Below are positions 9,940-18,617 of a stretch of DNA of 64,000 bases, piece by piece. The position numbers and the translations under genes were made by a program. This stretch comes from Streptomyces sp. QL37 (GTDB taxonomy: Bacteria > Actinomycetota > Actinomycetes > Streptomycetales > Streptomycetaceae). The stretch is from assembly GCF_002941025.1 (NCBI RefSeq), contig NZ_PTJS01000001.1:5833472-5897471 (forward strand), given 5' to 3'. The first letter of the stretch is position 1. Every line of letters starts with the position of its first letter. The notes below the pieces were generated by a model. It made no database searches and was not told where the DNA came from. It was given only the letters and a program-made list of their open reading frames with translations.

Positions 9940-12159
9940 TTGGCCGCCATCGCACGCTGGTGTCTCAGGCACCGCCTCGCCACCGTCCTTATCTGGCTGT
10001 TCGCCCTCGGAGGCGTGGCGGCCGCGGCCGGGGTCGCGGGGTCCGCGTACTCCGACGACTACGAGGTGCCGGGCACCGAGTCCGGCCGGGCCGGGGAGCT
10101 CCTGCGGGCGGGTTTCGAGGACCTCGGCGGCGAGACCGGCACCGTCGTCTGGCACACCTCCGGCTCCACCGTCCGCGACGCCGGCGTCGAGCGGACGATG
10201 ACCCGGACGCTGCGCGAGATCGGCGCGCTGCCCGGGGTCGGTGACGTCGCCGGTCCCTACGGGGCGACGGATCAGGGGCGGATCAGCGCGGACGGACACA
10301 CCGCCTACGCGACGGTCACCTTCGACCACCGGGCCGGGGAGATCCCGCCGGAACAGGCGCGGGCCGTCGTCGACACCGCGCAGCGGGCCGCGGGCGAAGA
10401 CCTCCAGGTCGAACTCGGCGGCACCGCCGTGGCGCTGACCGAGGCGCCCGCGCTCCATCTGAGCGAGGCCGTCGGGGTGGCCGTCGCCGCGGTCGTCCTC
10501 TTCCTCGCCTTCGGCTCGCTCGCCGCGAGCCTGCTGCCCATCGCCACCGCACTCGTCTCCGTCGGCACCGCGTACGCGGGCACCGTGCTGCTCGGCCACG
10601 TCATGACCGTCGCGGACTTCGCGCCGATGCTGGGGATGCTCATCGGGCTCGGCGTGGGCATCGACTACGCCCTCTTCATCGTCACCCGGCACCGGCGGGG
10701 CCTGAGGCGCGGCCTGTCGGTGGCCGAAGCGGCGCGGAACGCCGTCGCCACGACGGGGCGCGCCGTCGTCTTCGCCGGAGCCACCGTCTGCGTCGCCCTG
10801 CTGGGCATGCTGGTCCTGCGGCTGGGCTTCCTCGACGGGGTCGCGATCGCCGCCTCCCTCACCGTGGTGCTGACCGTCGCCGCCTCCGTGACCCTGCTGC
10901 CCGCGCTGCTCTCCTTCATCGGCACGCGGGCCCTGAGCCGGCGTGAGCGCGGCCGGCTCACCGAGCACGGGCCGCGGAGCGAACGTACCAACGGCTTCAC
11001 CGCCCGCTGGTCGGCCTTCGTCGAGCGGCACCCCCGGCTGCTGGGAGCAGCCGCGGCCGCCGTCATGGTGGTGCTCGCGCTGCCCACCCTCTCCCTGCAC
11101 CTGGGCACCTCCGACCAGGGCAACAACCCCGCCACGGCCACCACCCGCCAGGCGTACGACCTCCTGGCCGACGGGTTCGGCCCCGGCGTCAACGGGCCGC
11201 TGACCGTAGCCGCCCAGCTCGACGGAGCCGACGACCGGCTCGCCCTGGACGGCCTGCCCGCCGTGCTGCGGGACACCGAAGGCGTCGCGTCGGTGAGTCC
11301 GGTGACCTACAACAGCAGCGGCGACACCGCGTTCCTCACCGTCGTCCCCGACTCCGCGCCGCAGTCGCAGCGGACCAGCGAACTCGTCGACCGGCTCCGC
11401 CACGACGTCCTGCCGCCGGCAGAGGACGCCACCTCGCTCCGGACCCAGGTGGGCGGGGTGACGGCCGGATACGACGACTTCGCCGAGATCATCGTCGGCA
11501 AGCTGCCGCTCTTCGTCGGGGTGGTCGTCGCACTCGGCTGCCTGCTCCTGCTGCTGGCGTTCCGCTCCCTCGCCGTCCCCCTCAAGGCCGCCGTGATGAA
11601 CGTGGCCGCCGTGGCCGCCTCCTTCGGCGTCGTCGTCGCGGTCTTCCAGTGGGGATGGGGGAGCGAACCGCTGGGACTCGGCAGCGCGGGGCCCATCGAG
11701 CCCTTCCTCCCGGTGATCATGGTCTCGGTGCTCTTCGGGCTGTCGATGGACTACCAGGTCTTCCTCGTCGGCCGGATGTACGAGGAGTGGCTGGAGACCG
11801 GCGACAACCGGCGGTCCGTACGCGTCGGCCTGGCCGAGACCGGCCGGGTGATCAACTCGGCCGCGGTGATCATGATCTCCGTCTTCCTCGCCTTCGTCCT
11901 CAGCGGCGACCGCGTCATCGCGATGTTCGGCATCGCGCTCGCCGCCGCCGTCGCCCTGGACGCCTTCGTCCTGCGCACCCTGCTCGTGCCCGCGCTGATG
12001 CACATGCTCGGGGGCGCGAACTGGTGGCTCCCCGCCCGGCTGGACCGGTTGCTCCCCCATGTCAGCATCGAGCCGCCGGACCGCACGGCACCCCGTGCGA
12101 GGATCCCGGGGGAGCGCGCGGGAGACGAGGCCCCGGCGGCCCCGCAGCGCGTTCACTGA
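9940..12159 (+). CDS. MmpL-family RND transporter
   Basis: A 739-residue membrane exporter of the MMPL group, which moves lipids or hydrophobic compounds using the proton gradient. There is one N-terminal helix (IARWCLRHRLATVLIWLFAL), a large outer loop, a block of helices containing MLGMLIGLGVGIDYALFI, then a second copy of that layout with VSVLFGLSMDYQVFLVGRMYEEW near 600. The conserved GxGxDY-type aspartates are present in both halves. TTG 9940 sits seven bases after AGGAG and gives the usual N-terminus; an in-frame GTG at 9883 is less likely. It may be transcribed with the acetyltransferase 28 bases downstream. Confidence 0.92.
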   Translation: MAAIARWCLRHRLATVLIWLFALGGVAAAAGVAGSAYSDDYEVPGTESGRAGELLRAGFEDLGGETGTVVWHTSGSTVRDAGVERTMTRTLREIGALPGVGDVAGPYGATDQGRISADGHTAYATVTFDHRAGEIPPEQARAVVDTAQRAAGEDLQVELGGTAVALTEAPALHLSEAVGVAVAAVVLFLAFGSLAASLLPIATALVSVGTAYAGTVLLGHVMTVADFAPMLGMLIGLGVGIDYALFIVTRHRRGLRRGLSVAEAARNAVATTGRAVVFAGATVCVALLGMLVLRLGFLDGVAIAASLTVVLTVAASVTLLPALLSFIGTRALSRRERGRLTEHGPRSERTNGFTARWSAFVERHPRLLGAAAAAVMVVLALPTLSLHLGTSDQGNNPATATTRQAYDLLADGFGPGVNGPLTVAAQLDGADDRLALDGLPAVLRDTEGVASVSPVTYNSSGDTAFLTVVPDSAPQSQRTSELVDRLRHDVLPPAEDATSLRTQVGGVTAGYDDFAEIIVGKLPLFVGVVVALGCLLLLLAFRSLAVPLKAAVMNVAAVAASFGVVVAVFQWGWGSEPLGLGSAGPIEPFLPVIMVSVLFGLSMDYQVFLVGRMYEEWLETGDNRRSVRVGLAETGRVINSAAVIMISVFLAFVLSGDRVIAMFGIALAAAVALDAFVLRTLLVPALMHMLGGANWWLPARLDRLLPHVSIEPPDRTAPRARIPGERAGDEAPAAPQRVH

Positions 12160-12187
12160 GACCGCACGAGGAGCGAGGAGATTCACT

Positions 12188-12742
12188 GTGTTCACGGTGT
12201 CACTGGGGGACGACGGGGCGGAGCTCCGCCCGATCGAGCCCTGGCAGGCCGAGGAGTTCCTGGCCCACATGGACCGGGCGCGCGCCCTGGTCGACCCCTG
12301 GATCCCGTTCGCCGCGGCCGCCGAGGACCTCACGTCCGCACGCGCCCTGCTCCAGCGGTACGCCGACAAGCAGGCGGCCGACACCGGCCGGCTCTACGGC
12401 ATCTGGCTGGACGGCACGCTGGTCGGCGGCGTCCTGTTCCGGATATTCGAGGCGGGGACCGGCAACTGCGAGATCGGCTGCTGGCTGGAGGCCGCCGCCG
12501 AGGGCCGCGGCCTGGTCACCCGGGCATCCCGGAAGCTGATCGACTGGGCGTTCGGCGTACGGGGCATGCACCGCGTGGAGTGGGTCGCGTCCTCGGCCAA
12601 CCGGCGCAGCGTCGCCGTCGCCGAACGGCTCGGCATGACCCGCGAGGGTGTACTGCGCGAGGCCTATCCGTACCGCGGCAAGCGTCACGACGAGGAGATC
12701 TGGGCCCTTCTGGCGTCCGAATGGCGGCAGAGGAAGGGCTGA
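12188..12742 (+). CDS. GNAT N-acetyltransferase (RimJ/RimL type)
   Basis: A 184-residue acetyltransferase that transfers acetyl from acetyl-CoA to an amino group, most like the ribosomal-protein RimL branch. The family signatures are IGCWLEAAAEGRGLVTRASR (acetyl-CoA binding) and VEWVASSANRRSVAVAERLGM (near 140), ending in REAYPYRGKRHDEEIWALL. GTG 12188 follows GCGAGGAG. The substrate is not evident. Confidence 0.92.
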   Translation: MFTVSLGDDGAELRPIEPWQAEEFLAHMDRARALVDPWIPFAAAAEDLTSARALLQRYADKQAADTGRLYGIWLDGTLVGGVLFRIFEAGTGNCEIGCWLEAAAEGRGLVTRASRKLIDWAFGVRGMHRVEWVASSANRRSVAVAERLGMTREGVLREAYPYRGKRHDEEIWALLASEWRQRKG

Positions 12743-12792
12743 GGCGGCCGGTGTTAAGGAGGTTCTCATACGGGACCCCTAGCGTGCGGCGC

Positions 12793-13449
12793 ATGAACAC
12801 CTCCCCCTCCACTCCGACCACCGACGACACCGAGGAGAAGAAGGCGGCCGACGGAACCGCCACCGCACCGGGCGTGACGAAGCAGGCCGGGCCGACGGAA
12901 GACGCCGTTCCGGTCGGCGTCGCACCGGGTGTGACCGCGTCGGACGTGACCGCCATGGACGTGGCGGCGACGGACGCGGCCGCGGAGGACGGCGTCGAGA
13001 CCGACCTGGAGCCCGACCCCTACGCCGAGGCCGAGGCGGCCGCGGCCTCCGGGGCCGGAACCGGAGCCGCGGCCGTGGTGGCCGCCGGGCTGGGCGTCAT
13101 CTCGCTCTCGGGTGCCTGGACCGGCCGTGTCGCCGCCGAGCGCGAGACCCTGGTCGGCCAGATCAAGACCTCCGGCGGCACCGGCAGCGCCGCCCAGCAG
13201 ATCTCCGAGATCTACGGCGACGCGTGGCACAGCACGGCCCTCGTCAACGGCGTCTTCGCGCTGCTCGCGCTGCTCGTGGGCGTCTTCGTCCTGGTCCGGC
13301 CCTCCTTCGGCACCCCCTCCCTCGTCCCGCAGGCGGGCTGGGTCCGCTCCGTCGCCATGGCGGGCATCGCACTCGGAGTCCTCGGCCTGCTGATCTCCGT
13401 GGGCATGTACCTCGACCTCTTCGTCGCGCTGCCCTCCGCGGCCGGCTGA
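12793..13449 (+). CDS. membrane protein with acidic disordered N-terminus
   Basis: A 218-residue protein of unknown function. The first 85 residues are low complexity, rich in Thr, Asp, Ala and Glu with repeated TxxDVTA-like runs, and look disordered. Three hydrophobic helices follow: about 88-108 ([16 protein letters not shown]), about 150-172 (GVFALLALLVGVFVLV) and about 185-212 (AGIALGVLGLLISVGMYL). ATG 12793 is the chosen start. The nearest strong ribosome site, AAGGAGG at 12756-12762, is 30 bases away, while TAGCGT at 12779-12784 could be a -10 box giving a leaderless message; GTG 12784 is another in-frame option. Confidence 0.75.
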   Translation: MNTSPSTPTTDDTEEKKAADGTATAPGVTKQAGPTEDAVPVGVAPGVTASDVTAMDVAATDAAAEDGVETDLEPDPYAEAEAAAASGAGTGAAAVVAAGLGVISLSGAWTGRVAAERETLVGQIKTSGGTGSAAQQISEIYGDAWHSTALVNGVFALLALLVGVFVLVRPSFGTPSLVPQAGWVRSVAMAGIALGVLGLLISVGMYLDLFVALPSAAG

Positions 13450-13586
13450 GGACGTGGCGGCGGCCTGTCCGGACCGGCCAGCACTGGGAACCGGCCGGTC
13501 TAAGGCATCCGCCACCCGGGCCTAAGGCCCCCCGCCCGCAGAGATGCGGCACTCGCCCGATGTGGCGGCGACCCCTGGCGGACGAG

Positions 13587-13619
13587 AGTGGGTGCACGGC
13601 AAGAGGCCGTGCACCCACT
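13587..13619 (+). terminator. perfect 14-bp hairpin before the 57-residue gene
   Basis: AGTGGGTGCACGGC (13587-13600) and GCCGTGCACCCACT (13606-13619) form a perfect 14-bp stem with the loop AAGAG, followed by TTTCGC. It lies 138 bases after the membrane-protein gene and 26 bases before the next start codon. It may terminate the upstream gene or act in the leader of the downstream one. Confidence 0.7.
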
Positions 13620-13645
13620 TTCGCTGTTCCACCAGGGAGAAGACC

Positions 13646-13819
13646 ATGTACGAGTACGAGATCCACCAGCTCGCCGTCGCCGAGCTGATCCGCAGGGCCG
13701 AGGAGCAGCGCACCGTCCGCCAGGCGGTTCTGGCCCGCCGTGCCGCCCGCCGTTCCGGTCAGGACGACACCGAAGGGCGGGTGGGGAAGAACCGGAACTG
13801 GTTCGTCCGCGCTGCGTAG
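13646..13819 (+). CDS. small basic protein upstream of the LuxR regulator
   Basis: A 57-residue protein with no function I recognise. ATG 13646 is preceded by AGGGAGAAG. It is mostly helical by composition (YEIHQLAVAELIRRAEEQ, then VRQAVLARRAARR) and positively charged. It stops two bases before the first ATG of the large LuxR-type gene, so the two could be translationally coupled. Small genes of this kind are common in Streptomyces and easily missed. Confidence 0.65.
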   Translation: MYEYEIHQLAVAELIRRAEEQRTVRQAVLARRAARRSGQDDTEGRVGKNRNWFVRAA

Positions 13820-13821
13820 CG

Positions 13822-16800
13822 ATGGACCACCCCCGAAAAACGGTGTCCGGGGTGTCGTACGCGTATGCGATGCTCGGCGGCGTGGAGACCAACACCGTCA
13901 GCCCCGTCTTCGTCGGCCGAGCCGGTGAACTCGCCGCGCTCACCGAGACGCTCGCCCGCGCCGCCACCGCGGAACCGCAGGCGCTGCTCATCGGCGGCGA
14001 GGCGGGCGTCGGCAAGACCCGGCTTGTCGAGGAGTTCATCAGGGCGGCCTGCCGCCGGGACGCCGTCGTGGCCGTCGGCGGGTGCGTGGAGATCGGGGCC
14101 GACGGCCTGCCCTACGCCCCGTTCGCGACGGCGCTCCGCGCCCTGCGCCGGGCGCTCCCGGAGGAACTGACGGAGGCCCTGGCCGGTCAGGAGGGCGAGC
14201 TCGCCCGGCTGCTGCCCGAACTGGGCGAGGCCGACCGGGCCCCGGACGACGAGCACGGCACCGCCCGGCTCTTCGAACTCGCCGCCCGGCTGCTGGAGCG
14301 CGTCTCCGCCACCCGCACGGTCGTCCTCGTCCTGGAGGACCTGCACTGGGCCGACGCCTCCACGCGCCACCTGCTCGCCTACCTCTTCCGCACCCTGCGC
14401 AGCGGCCGCCTCGTCGTGATCGGGACGTACCGTGCCGACGACGTCCACCGCCGCCACCCCCTGCGCCCGCTCCTCGCCGAGCTGGACCGGCTCCGCACGG
14501 TCCGCCGCATCGAGCTCGACCGCTTCAGCCGAGCCGAGGTCGGCCGGCAGCTCACCGGGATCCTCGCGATGGTCCCCGACGCCGCACTGGTCGACGACAT
14601 CTTCGAACGCTCCGACGGCAACGCCTTCTTCGTCGAGGAGCTCGCCCGCAGCGTGGAGTGCTGCGGCGACAGCTCCGGACTCTCCGACTCCCTCCGCGAC
14701 CTCCTCCTGGTCCGCGTCGAGGCGCTGCCCGAGAACGCGCAGCGGATCGCCCGGATCATCGCCGAGGGCGGCTCCACGGTCGAGCACCCGCTCCTCGCCG
14801 CCGTCGCCGGCCTCGCCGAGGACGACCTGGACGAGGCCCTGCGGGCGGCGGTCGGCGCCAACCTGCTGCTGCCCGCCCCCGACACCGACGGATACCGCTT
14901 CCGGCACTCCCTGGTCCGCGAGGCCGTCAGCGACGACCTGCTGCCCGGCGAACGCACCCGCCTCAACCGCCGCTACGCCGAAGCGCTGGAGGCCGATCCG
15001 TCCCTCGTACGCGCCGACGAGCGCGCCGCACGCCTCGCCAGCTACTGGTACGCCGCGCACGACGCGGTCAAGGCGCTGCCCGCGGTGCTCCAGGCAGCGG
15101 TGGCGGCCCGGCGCCGCTACGCGTACAGCGAGCAACTCCGGCTGCTGGAAAGGGCCATGGAGCTCTGGGACGACGTCCCCGACGAGGTACGCGCCACCCT
15201 GCGGCCGCTCGACCACGCCGAGGCCTACCCGGGGTGCCGCTGCGATCCGGCCGATCCGCTGGGCTACCTCGACCTGATGGCCGAGGCCACGGTGTCCGCC
15301 CGCTTCGGCGGCGACCGCGAACGGGCCCTGGCCATCGCGAAGAAGGCGCTGCGCATCCTGGACCGGGAGCGGGACCCGCTGCGCGCGGCGTGGTTCTGGG
15401 TGCAGCGTTCCCTCCTGATGCAGAGCCTCTCCCGGGGGGACGGCCGACAGGAACTGGCCACCGCCGAGGACCTGGTGCGGGGTCTGCAACCCTCCGCAGT
15501 GCACGCCGACGTCCTCGCCTCGGTCGCCAGCTGGGGCGCTCTGCACCGGCCCGGGCCCGAGACGCTGGTCGCGGCCGACCGGGCCGTGGAGTACGCCCGG
15601 CTCGTCGGCGAGGAGTCCATCGAGCTGCACGCCCGGCTCACCCGCGGCTGGCTCACGATCGACGCGGGCGACGTCGAGGAGGGCGTCGCCGAGATGTACG
15701 CCGTGCGGGACCGGTCCGAGGAGCTGCACCTGGTGGGCGTGATGAGCCGGGCCGCCGTCAACCTGCCCTCCTCGCTCGAATCCTGCGGACGGTCCCTGGA
15801 GGCGGTGGCGGCCGCCGACCACGGCATCCAGATCTGCCACAGCCACGGGGTCCCCGAGTCCGAGGCCTGGGCACGGGCCAACCAGGCGCAGTCGTACTAC
15901 TCGCTGGGGCACTGGAAGGAGAGCCGGGCCGCGGCGGAGGCCGCGGCACCGCTGGCCCGCTCCCGCAAGTCGAACGCCCTGGTGGCCGCACGCCGCACCG
16001 ACCTGGCCCTGGCCACCGGGAACTTCGAGGAGGCCGAGGAGCAACTTGCCCTGAACCGCCGCCATCTCGGCCACGACCCGCAGCCGCAGCACCTGATCTC
16101 CCCGGTCCGGCACTCCATGGTCCTCGCGGCCCAGAAGGGCAGGCTGGCCGAGGCGCGGGCCGCGTTCGAGGCGCAGTCCGACATCGGGCTGCCACCGGGA
16201 ACCCAGCGGTACTCGCTGCCGCTGCTCCACGCCGCCGCCATGATCGAGGCGGACGCACGCGGACTGCCCGCCACGGACCCCGGACGGCCGGCGGTCCTGG
16301 AGCGGATCCGGGGCCACCTCAAGCGGCTGCCGATGCTGGTGCCCGTCTGGGCGGCGTACGGCGTGCTCATCGAGGCGGAGCTGGCCCGGGCGGAAGGGGC
16401 GGACACCCCGGACCACTGGTGCCGGGCCGCCACCGCCTTCGCCCCGCTCCAGCGCCCCTACGAGCTGGCACAGATCCGTCATCACTGGGCGGAGGCGATC
16501 CTCACCGCCTCCGGTGACCGGACACCGGCGGCGGGACTCCTGCGCGAGGCCCACGCGGTCGCGGTACGCCTCGGGGCGCGGCCGCTCGCGGAGAGCGTCG
16601 AGCTGCTGGCGGGCCGGGCCCGTATCGCGCTCACCGGGCCGGACGACGCGGCCGGGGACGAAGCCCGGCCCGCGGGGCCCGCCCCTGCGGTGGACGCCAT
16701 CGAGTCGTTCGGGCTGACCTCGCGGGAACAGGAGGTGCACCGGCTGGTCGCGGCGGGCTACACCAACCGCCGGATCGCGGAGGAGCTGTACATCTCGCCG

Positions 16801-16908
16801 AAGACCGCCAGCGTGCACGTGTCCAACATCCTGGCCAAGCTGAGCGTCTCCAGCCGTGGCGAGGCGGCCGCCCTGGCGCACCGCTTCCGGCTGTACGCGG
16901 CGGGGTGA
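13822..16908 (+). CDS. large ATP-binding LuxR-family transcriptional regulator (LAL-like)
   Basis: A 1028-residue regulator. The N-terminal AAA/NTPase domain carries Walker A (GGEAGVGKTR, about 59-67) and Walker B with its downstream motif (VLVLEDLHWADAS, about 167-179). A long central helical-repeat region resembles TPR/MalT-type sensors. The C-terminus is a LuxR/FixJ helix-turn-helix (LTSREQEVHRLVAAGYTNRR, about 963-982, then KTASVHVSNILAKL). It therefore probably activates genes in an ATP- and ligand-dependent way; the ligand and targets are unknown. The start is uncertain: ATG 13822 has no clear ribosome site, with ATG 13870 and GTG 13882 as alternatives. Confidence 0.88.
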   Translation: MDHPRKTVSGVSYAYAMLGGVETNTVSPVFVGRAGELAALTETLARAATAEPQALLIGGEAGVGKTRLVEEFIRAACRRDAVVAVGGCVEIGADGLPYAPFATALRALRRALPEELTEALAGQEGELARLLPELGEADRAPDDEHGTARLFELAARLLERVSATRTVVLVLEDLHWADASTRHLLAYLFRTLRSGRLVVIGTYRADDVHRRHPLRPLLAELDRLRTVRRIELDRFSRAEVGRQLTGILAMVPDAALVDDIFERSDGNAFFVEELARSVECCGDSSGLSDSLRDLLLVRVEALPENAQRIARIIAEGGSTVEHPLLAAVAGLAEDDLDEALRAAVGANLLLPAPDTDGYRFRHSLVREAVSDDLLPGERTRLNRRYAEALEADPSLVRADERAARLASYWYAAHDAVKALPAVLQAAVAARRRYAYSEQLRLLERAMELWDDVPDEVRATLRPLDHAEAYPGCRCDPADPLGYLDLMAEATVSARFGGDRERALAIAKKALRILDRERDPLRAAWFWVQRSLLMQSLSRGDGRQELATAEDLVRGLQPSAVHADVLASVASWGALHRPGPETLVAADRAVEYARLVGEESIELHARLTRGWLTIDAGDVEEGVAEMYAVRDRSEELHLVGVMSRAAVNLPSSLESCGRSLEAVAAADHGIQICHSHGVPESEAWARANQAQSYYSLGHWKESRAAAEAAAPLARSRKSNALVAARRTDLALATGNFEEAEEQLALNRRHLGHDPQPQHLISPVRHSMVLAAQKGRLAEARAAFEAQSDIGLPPGTQRYSLPLLHAAAMIEADARGLPATDPGRPAVLERIRGHLKRLPMLVPVWAAYGVLIEAELARAEGADTPDHWCRAATAFAPLQRPYELAQIRHHWAEAILTASGDRTPAAGLLREAHAVAVRLGARPLAESVELLAGRARIALTGPDDAAGDEARPAGPAPAVDAIESFGLTSREQEVHRLVAAGYTNRRIAEELYISPKTASVHVSNILAKLSVSSRGEAAALAHRFRLYAAG

Positions 16909-16939
16909 GGCCGGCCCGGCCCGCGGCTCTCGGCCCCGC

Positions 16940-17100
16940 CGCCGGTCGTCGCCGCGCCGGGCGTCCTCGCGCCGGGCGTCCTCGCGCCGGTCGTCGCCGC
17001 GCCGGGCGTCCTCGCGCCGGTCGTCGCCGCGCCGGGCGTCCTCGCGCCGGTCGTCGCCGTGCCGGTCGTCCTCGCGCCGGTTGTCGCCGTGCCGGTCGTC
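16940..17100. repeat. minisatellite with 30-bp unit (coding decapeptide on the minus strand)
   Basis: A GC-rich tandem array of about five 30-bp units, each built from two similar 15-mers (plus strand GTCGTCGCCGCGCCG and GGCGTCCTCGCGCCG). The distal unit has diverged. Read on the minus strand in the frame starting at 17166, each unit encodes GDDRREDARR, a strongly charged decapeptide. It lies between the LuxR stop and the broken short gene. Confidence 0.85.
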
Positions 17101-17166
17101 CTCGGGAGGCGGCCCGGGGGCCGGGTGTCCGAGTTCCAGCCGCTTCCGCTCCTCGGCCGTGTGCTT

Positions 17167-17203
17167 ACGGCCTCACCCGCCACAGCGAGCGGGCGAGGTC
17201 GTC
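17167..17203. repeat. 37-bp hairpin insertion
   Basis: CCTCACCCGC (17171-17180) and GCGGGCGAGG (17189-17198) pair at 9 of 10 positions around an 8-base loop; the flanking four bases each side pair at 3 of 4. The whole interval is one hairpin and its length is not a multiple of three. Its ends coincide with the break in the DUF6191-like reading frame. Confidence 0.5.
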
Positions 17204-17318
17204 GCGGCCGGGTGCGAAGAGCTCCTCGAAGAAGTCGGACACCAGCTGTGCTCCCTCCGGTCCGCCGCCCGTCCGGCGCGATACGGCCGGGCGGGCCCTG
17301 ACGGGCACGGGACGCCCG

Positions 17319-18500
17319 CTACCGCACCTTCAGGAGCAGGATCCTGTCGTCGCCCGCCTTCGCGGAGCCCCGGCCGTCCGTGTTGCTCGTCACCAGCCAC
17401 AGCTTGTCGCCACCGGCGGCGAGCACCGTGCGCAGACGCCCGTACTTCCCTTCCAGGAACGCCTGAGGGGCGGCCAGGGGTTCCCCGTCCGCCTTGCCCG
17501 ACAGCGGGATGCGCCAGAGCCGCTCACCCCGCAGGCCGGCCATCCAGATCGAACCCTCGACGTACGCGATACCGCTCGGCGAGGCCTCGGAGGTCTTCCA
17601 CTGGGCCGCCGGGTCGACGAAGCCCGACTCCCCCTTCCTGCCCTCGACATCGGGCCAGCCGTAGTTCTTGCCCGGCTCGATCAGATTCAGCTCGTCCCAG
17701 GTGTCCTGGCCGAATTCCGATGCCCAGAGCCGCTTCCCGCCGTCCCAGGCCAGGCCCTGCACATTGCGGTGCCCGTACGAATAGACCAGCGAGTCGGCCT
17801 CGGGATTGCCGTGCACCGGCTCGCCGTCGGGCGTCATCCGGAGGATCTTGCCCGAGGGGGACGCCTTGTCCTGGGCGAGGCCCGTGTCACCCGTCTCGCC
17901 CGTGCCCACGTACAGCATGCGGTCGGGGCCGAACGCGATCCGGCCGCCGTTGTGGACGGCGCCCTTCGGGATCCCCCGCAGAATGGTGTCCGGGGCCCCC
18001 AACTGCTGCCCCGCGGGCTTCTTCTCGTCGTACTGGAGGCGGACGACGCGGTTGTCCGACTCGGTGGTGAAGTACGCGTAGACCAGGTGGTCCGCGCCGT
18101 AGGTCGGTGCGACGGCGAGGCCCAGCAGACCGCCCTCACCCGCGGGGGCGACCCCCGGAACCGAGCCCAGCAGGGTCTTCCTGCCGCTCTCCCCGTCGAC
18201 CCTGGTGATCGTCGCCTCGTCGCGCGAGGAGACCAGCAGGTCGCCCCCGGGCAGTGCCGCCAGGCCCCAGGGTGACGCGAGGCCTTCCGTGAGCGTCTTC
18301 ACCACCTCGGCCGAGCCCTTGGCCGGCGGCAGGTCCGCCGACGGGCTCGCCGAGGCCGGGGGAGCGGACGTGGCGCCCGCCGGGGGCGAGGAGGCGCCCT
18401 CGCCGGCCGCCGGGCCGTCGTCGGACGAACAGGCGGTCAGGAGGAGGGAGGCCGAGGCGAGCAGGGCCACTACCCCCTTGCGCAGCACGGGAGTTTGCAC
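17319..18500 (-). CDS. PQQ-dependent aldose sugar dehydrogenase-like lipoprotein
   Basis: A 393-residue secreted lipoprotein: the signal peptide ends in the lipobox LLTACSS (Cys about 24), followed by a Pro/Ala/Ser linker. The rest is a six-bladed beta-propeller of the soluble glucose/sorbosone dehydrogenase family, with blocks such as EGLASPWGLAALPGGDLLVS, GEGGLLGLAVAP, GRIAFGPDRMLYVGTGE and SYGHRNVQGLAWD. Such proteins oxidise aldoses with the cofactor PQQ, although many actinobacterial members are uncharacterised and the host may lack PQQ synthesis. GTG 18500 follows GAAAGG. It is convergent with the LuxR gene. Confidence 0.87.
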   Translation of the reverse strand: MQTPVLRKGVVALLASASLLLTACSSDDGPAAGEGASSPPAGATSAPPASASPSADLPPAKGSAEVVKTLTEGLASPWGLAALPGGDLLVSSRDEATITRVDGESGRKTLLGSVPGVAPAGEGGLLGLAVAPTYGADHLVYAYFTTESDNRVVRLQYDEKKPAGQQLGAPDTILRGIPKGAVHNGGRIAFGPDRMLYVGTGETGDTGLAQDKASPSGKILRMTPDGEPVHGNPEADSLVYSYGHRNVQGLAWDGGKRLWASEFGQDTWDELNLIEPGKNYGWPDVEGRKGESGFVDPAAQWKTSEASPSGIAYVEGSIWMAGLRGERLWRIPLSGKADGEPLAAPQAFLEGKYGRLRTVLAAGGDKLWLVTSNTDGRGSAKAGDDRILLLKVR

Positions 18501-18617
18501 AGCACCGATCCTTTCGAGGGTCGCACGACTACGTTCTTACACCGCCGCTCCGCCCCGGAGTTCCGATCTCCGTCAATTCTCCCGCTCCGGAGCCGGACCG
18601 TCCTCCCCCGCCCCGCC

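Larger units (their letters stand above)
16938..17242 (-). pseudogene. short DUF6191-like gene broken by a 37-bp insertion
   Basis: GTG 17242 is preceded eight bases upstream by a good ribosome site (minus strand GGAGGGAG, 17251-17258) and opens a frame reading MSDFFEELFAPGR, then DDLARSLWRVRP and stop at 17165. From 17166 a second frame reads KHTAEERKRLELGHP and runs on into charged decapeptide repeats. Removing 17167-17203 joins the two as LFAPGRKHTAEERKRLEL, which matches what I remember of short Streptomyces proteins of the DUF6191 kind. So an intact gene seems to have been interrupted and frameshifted. The rejoined frame has no early stop and runs into DNA antisense to the LuxR gene, so the original 3' end is unclear. 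Family assignment is from memory. Confidence 0.5.

Noticed and set aside
13759..16881. 1040-codon minus-strand frame opposite the LuxR regulator
   Set aside because: Antisense shadow of the regulator gene. Only the upstream continuation at 16938-17166 carries protein-like sequence, and that is reported as part of the broken gene.
16940..17100. CRISPR array
   Set aside because: The repeat units are contiguous without unique spacers and encode a decapeptide repeat; no cas genes are present.
16758..17183. Minus-strand 141-codon frame with Thr/Gly/Ala repeats
   Set aside because: It reads the minisatellite in a different frame (TTGARTPGA-like) and overlaps the LuxR coding end; the frame giving GDDRREDARR fits better with the upstream ribosome site and conserved core.
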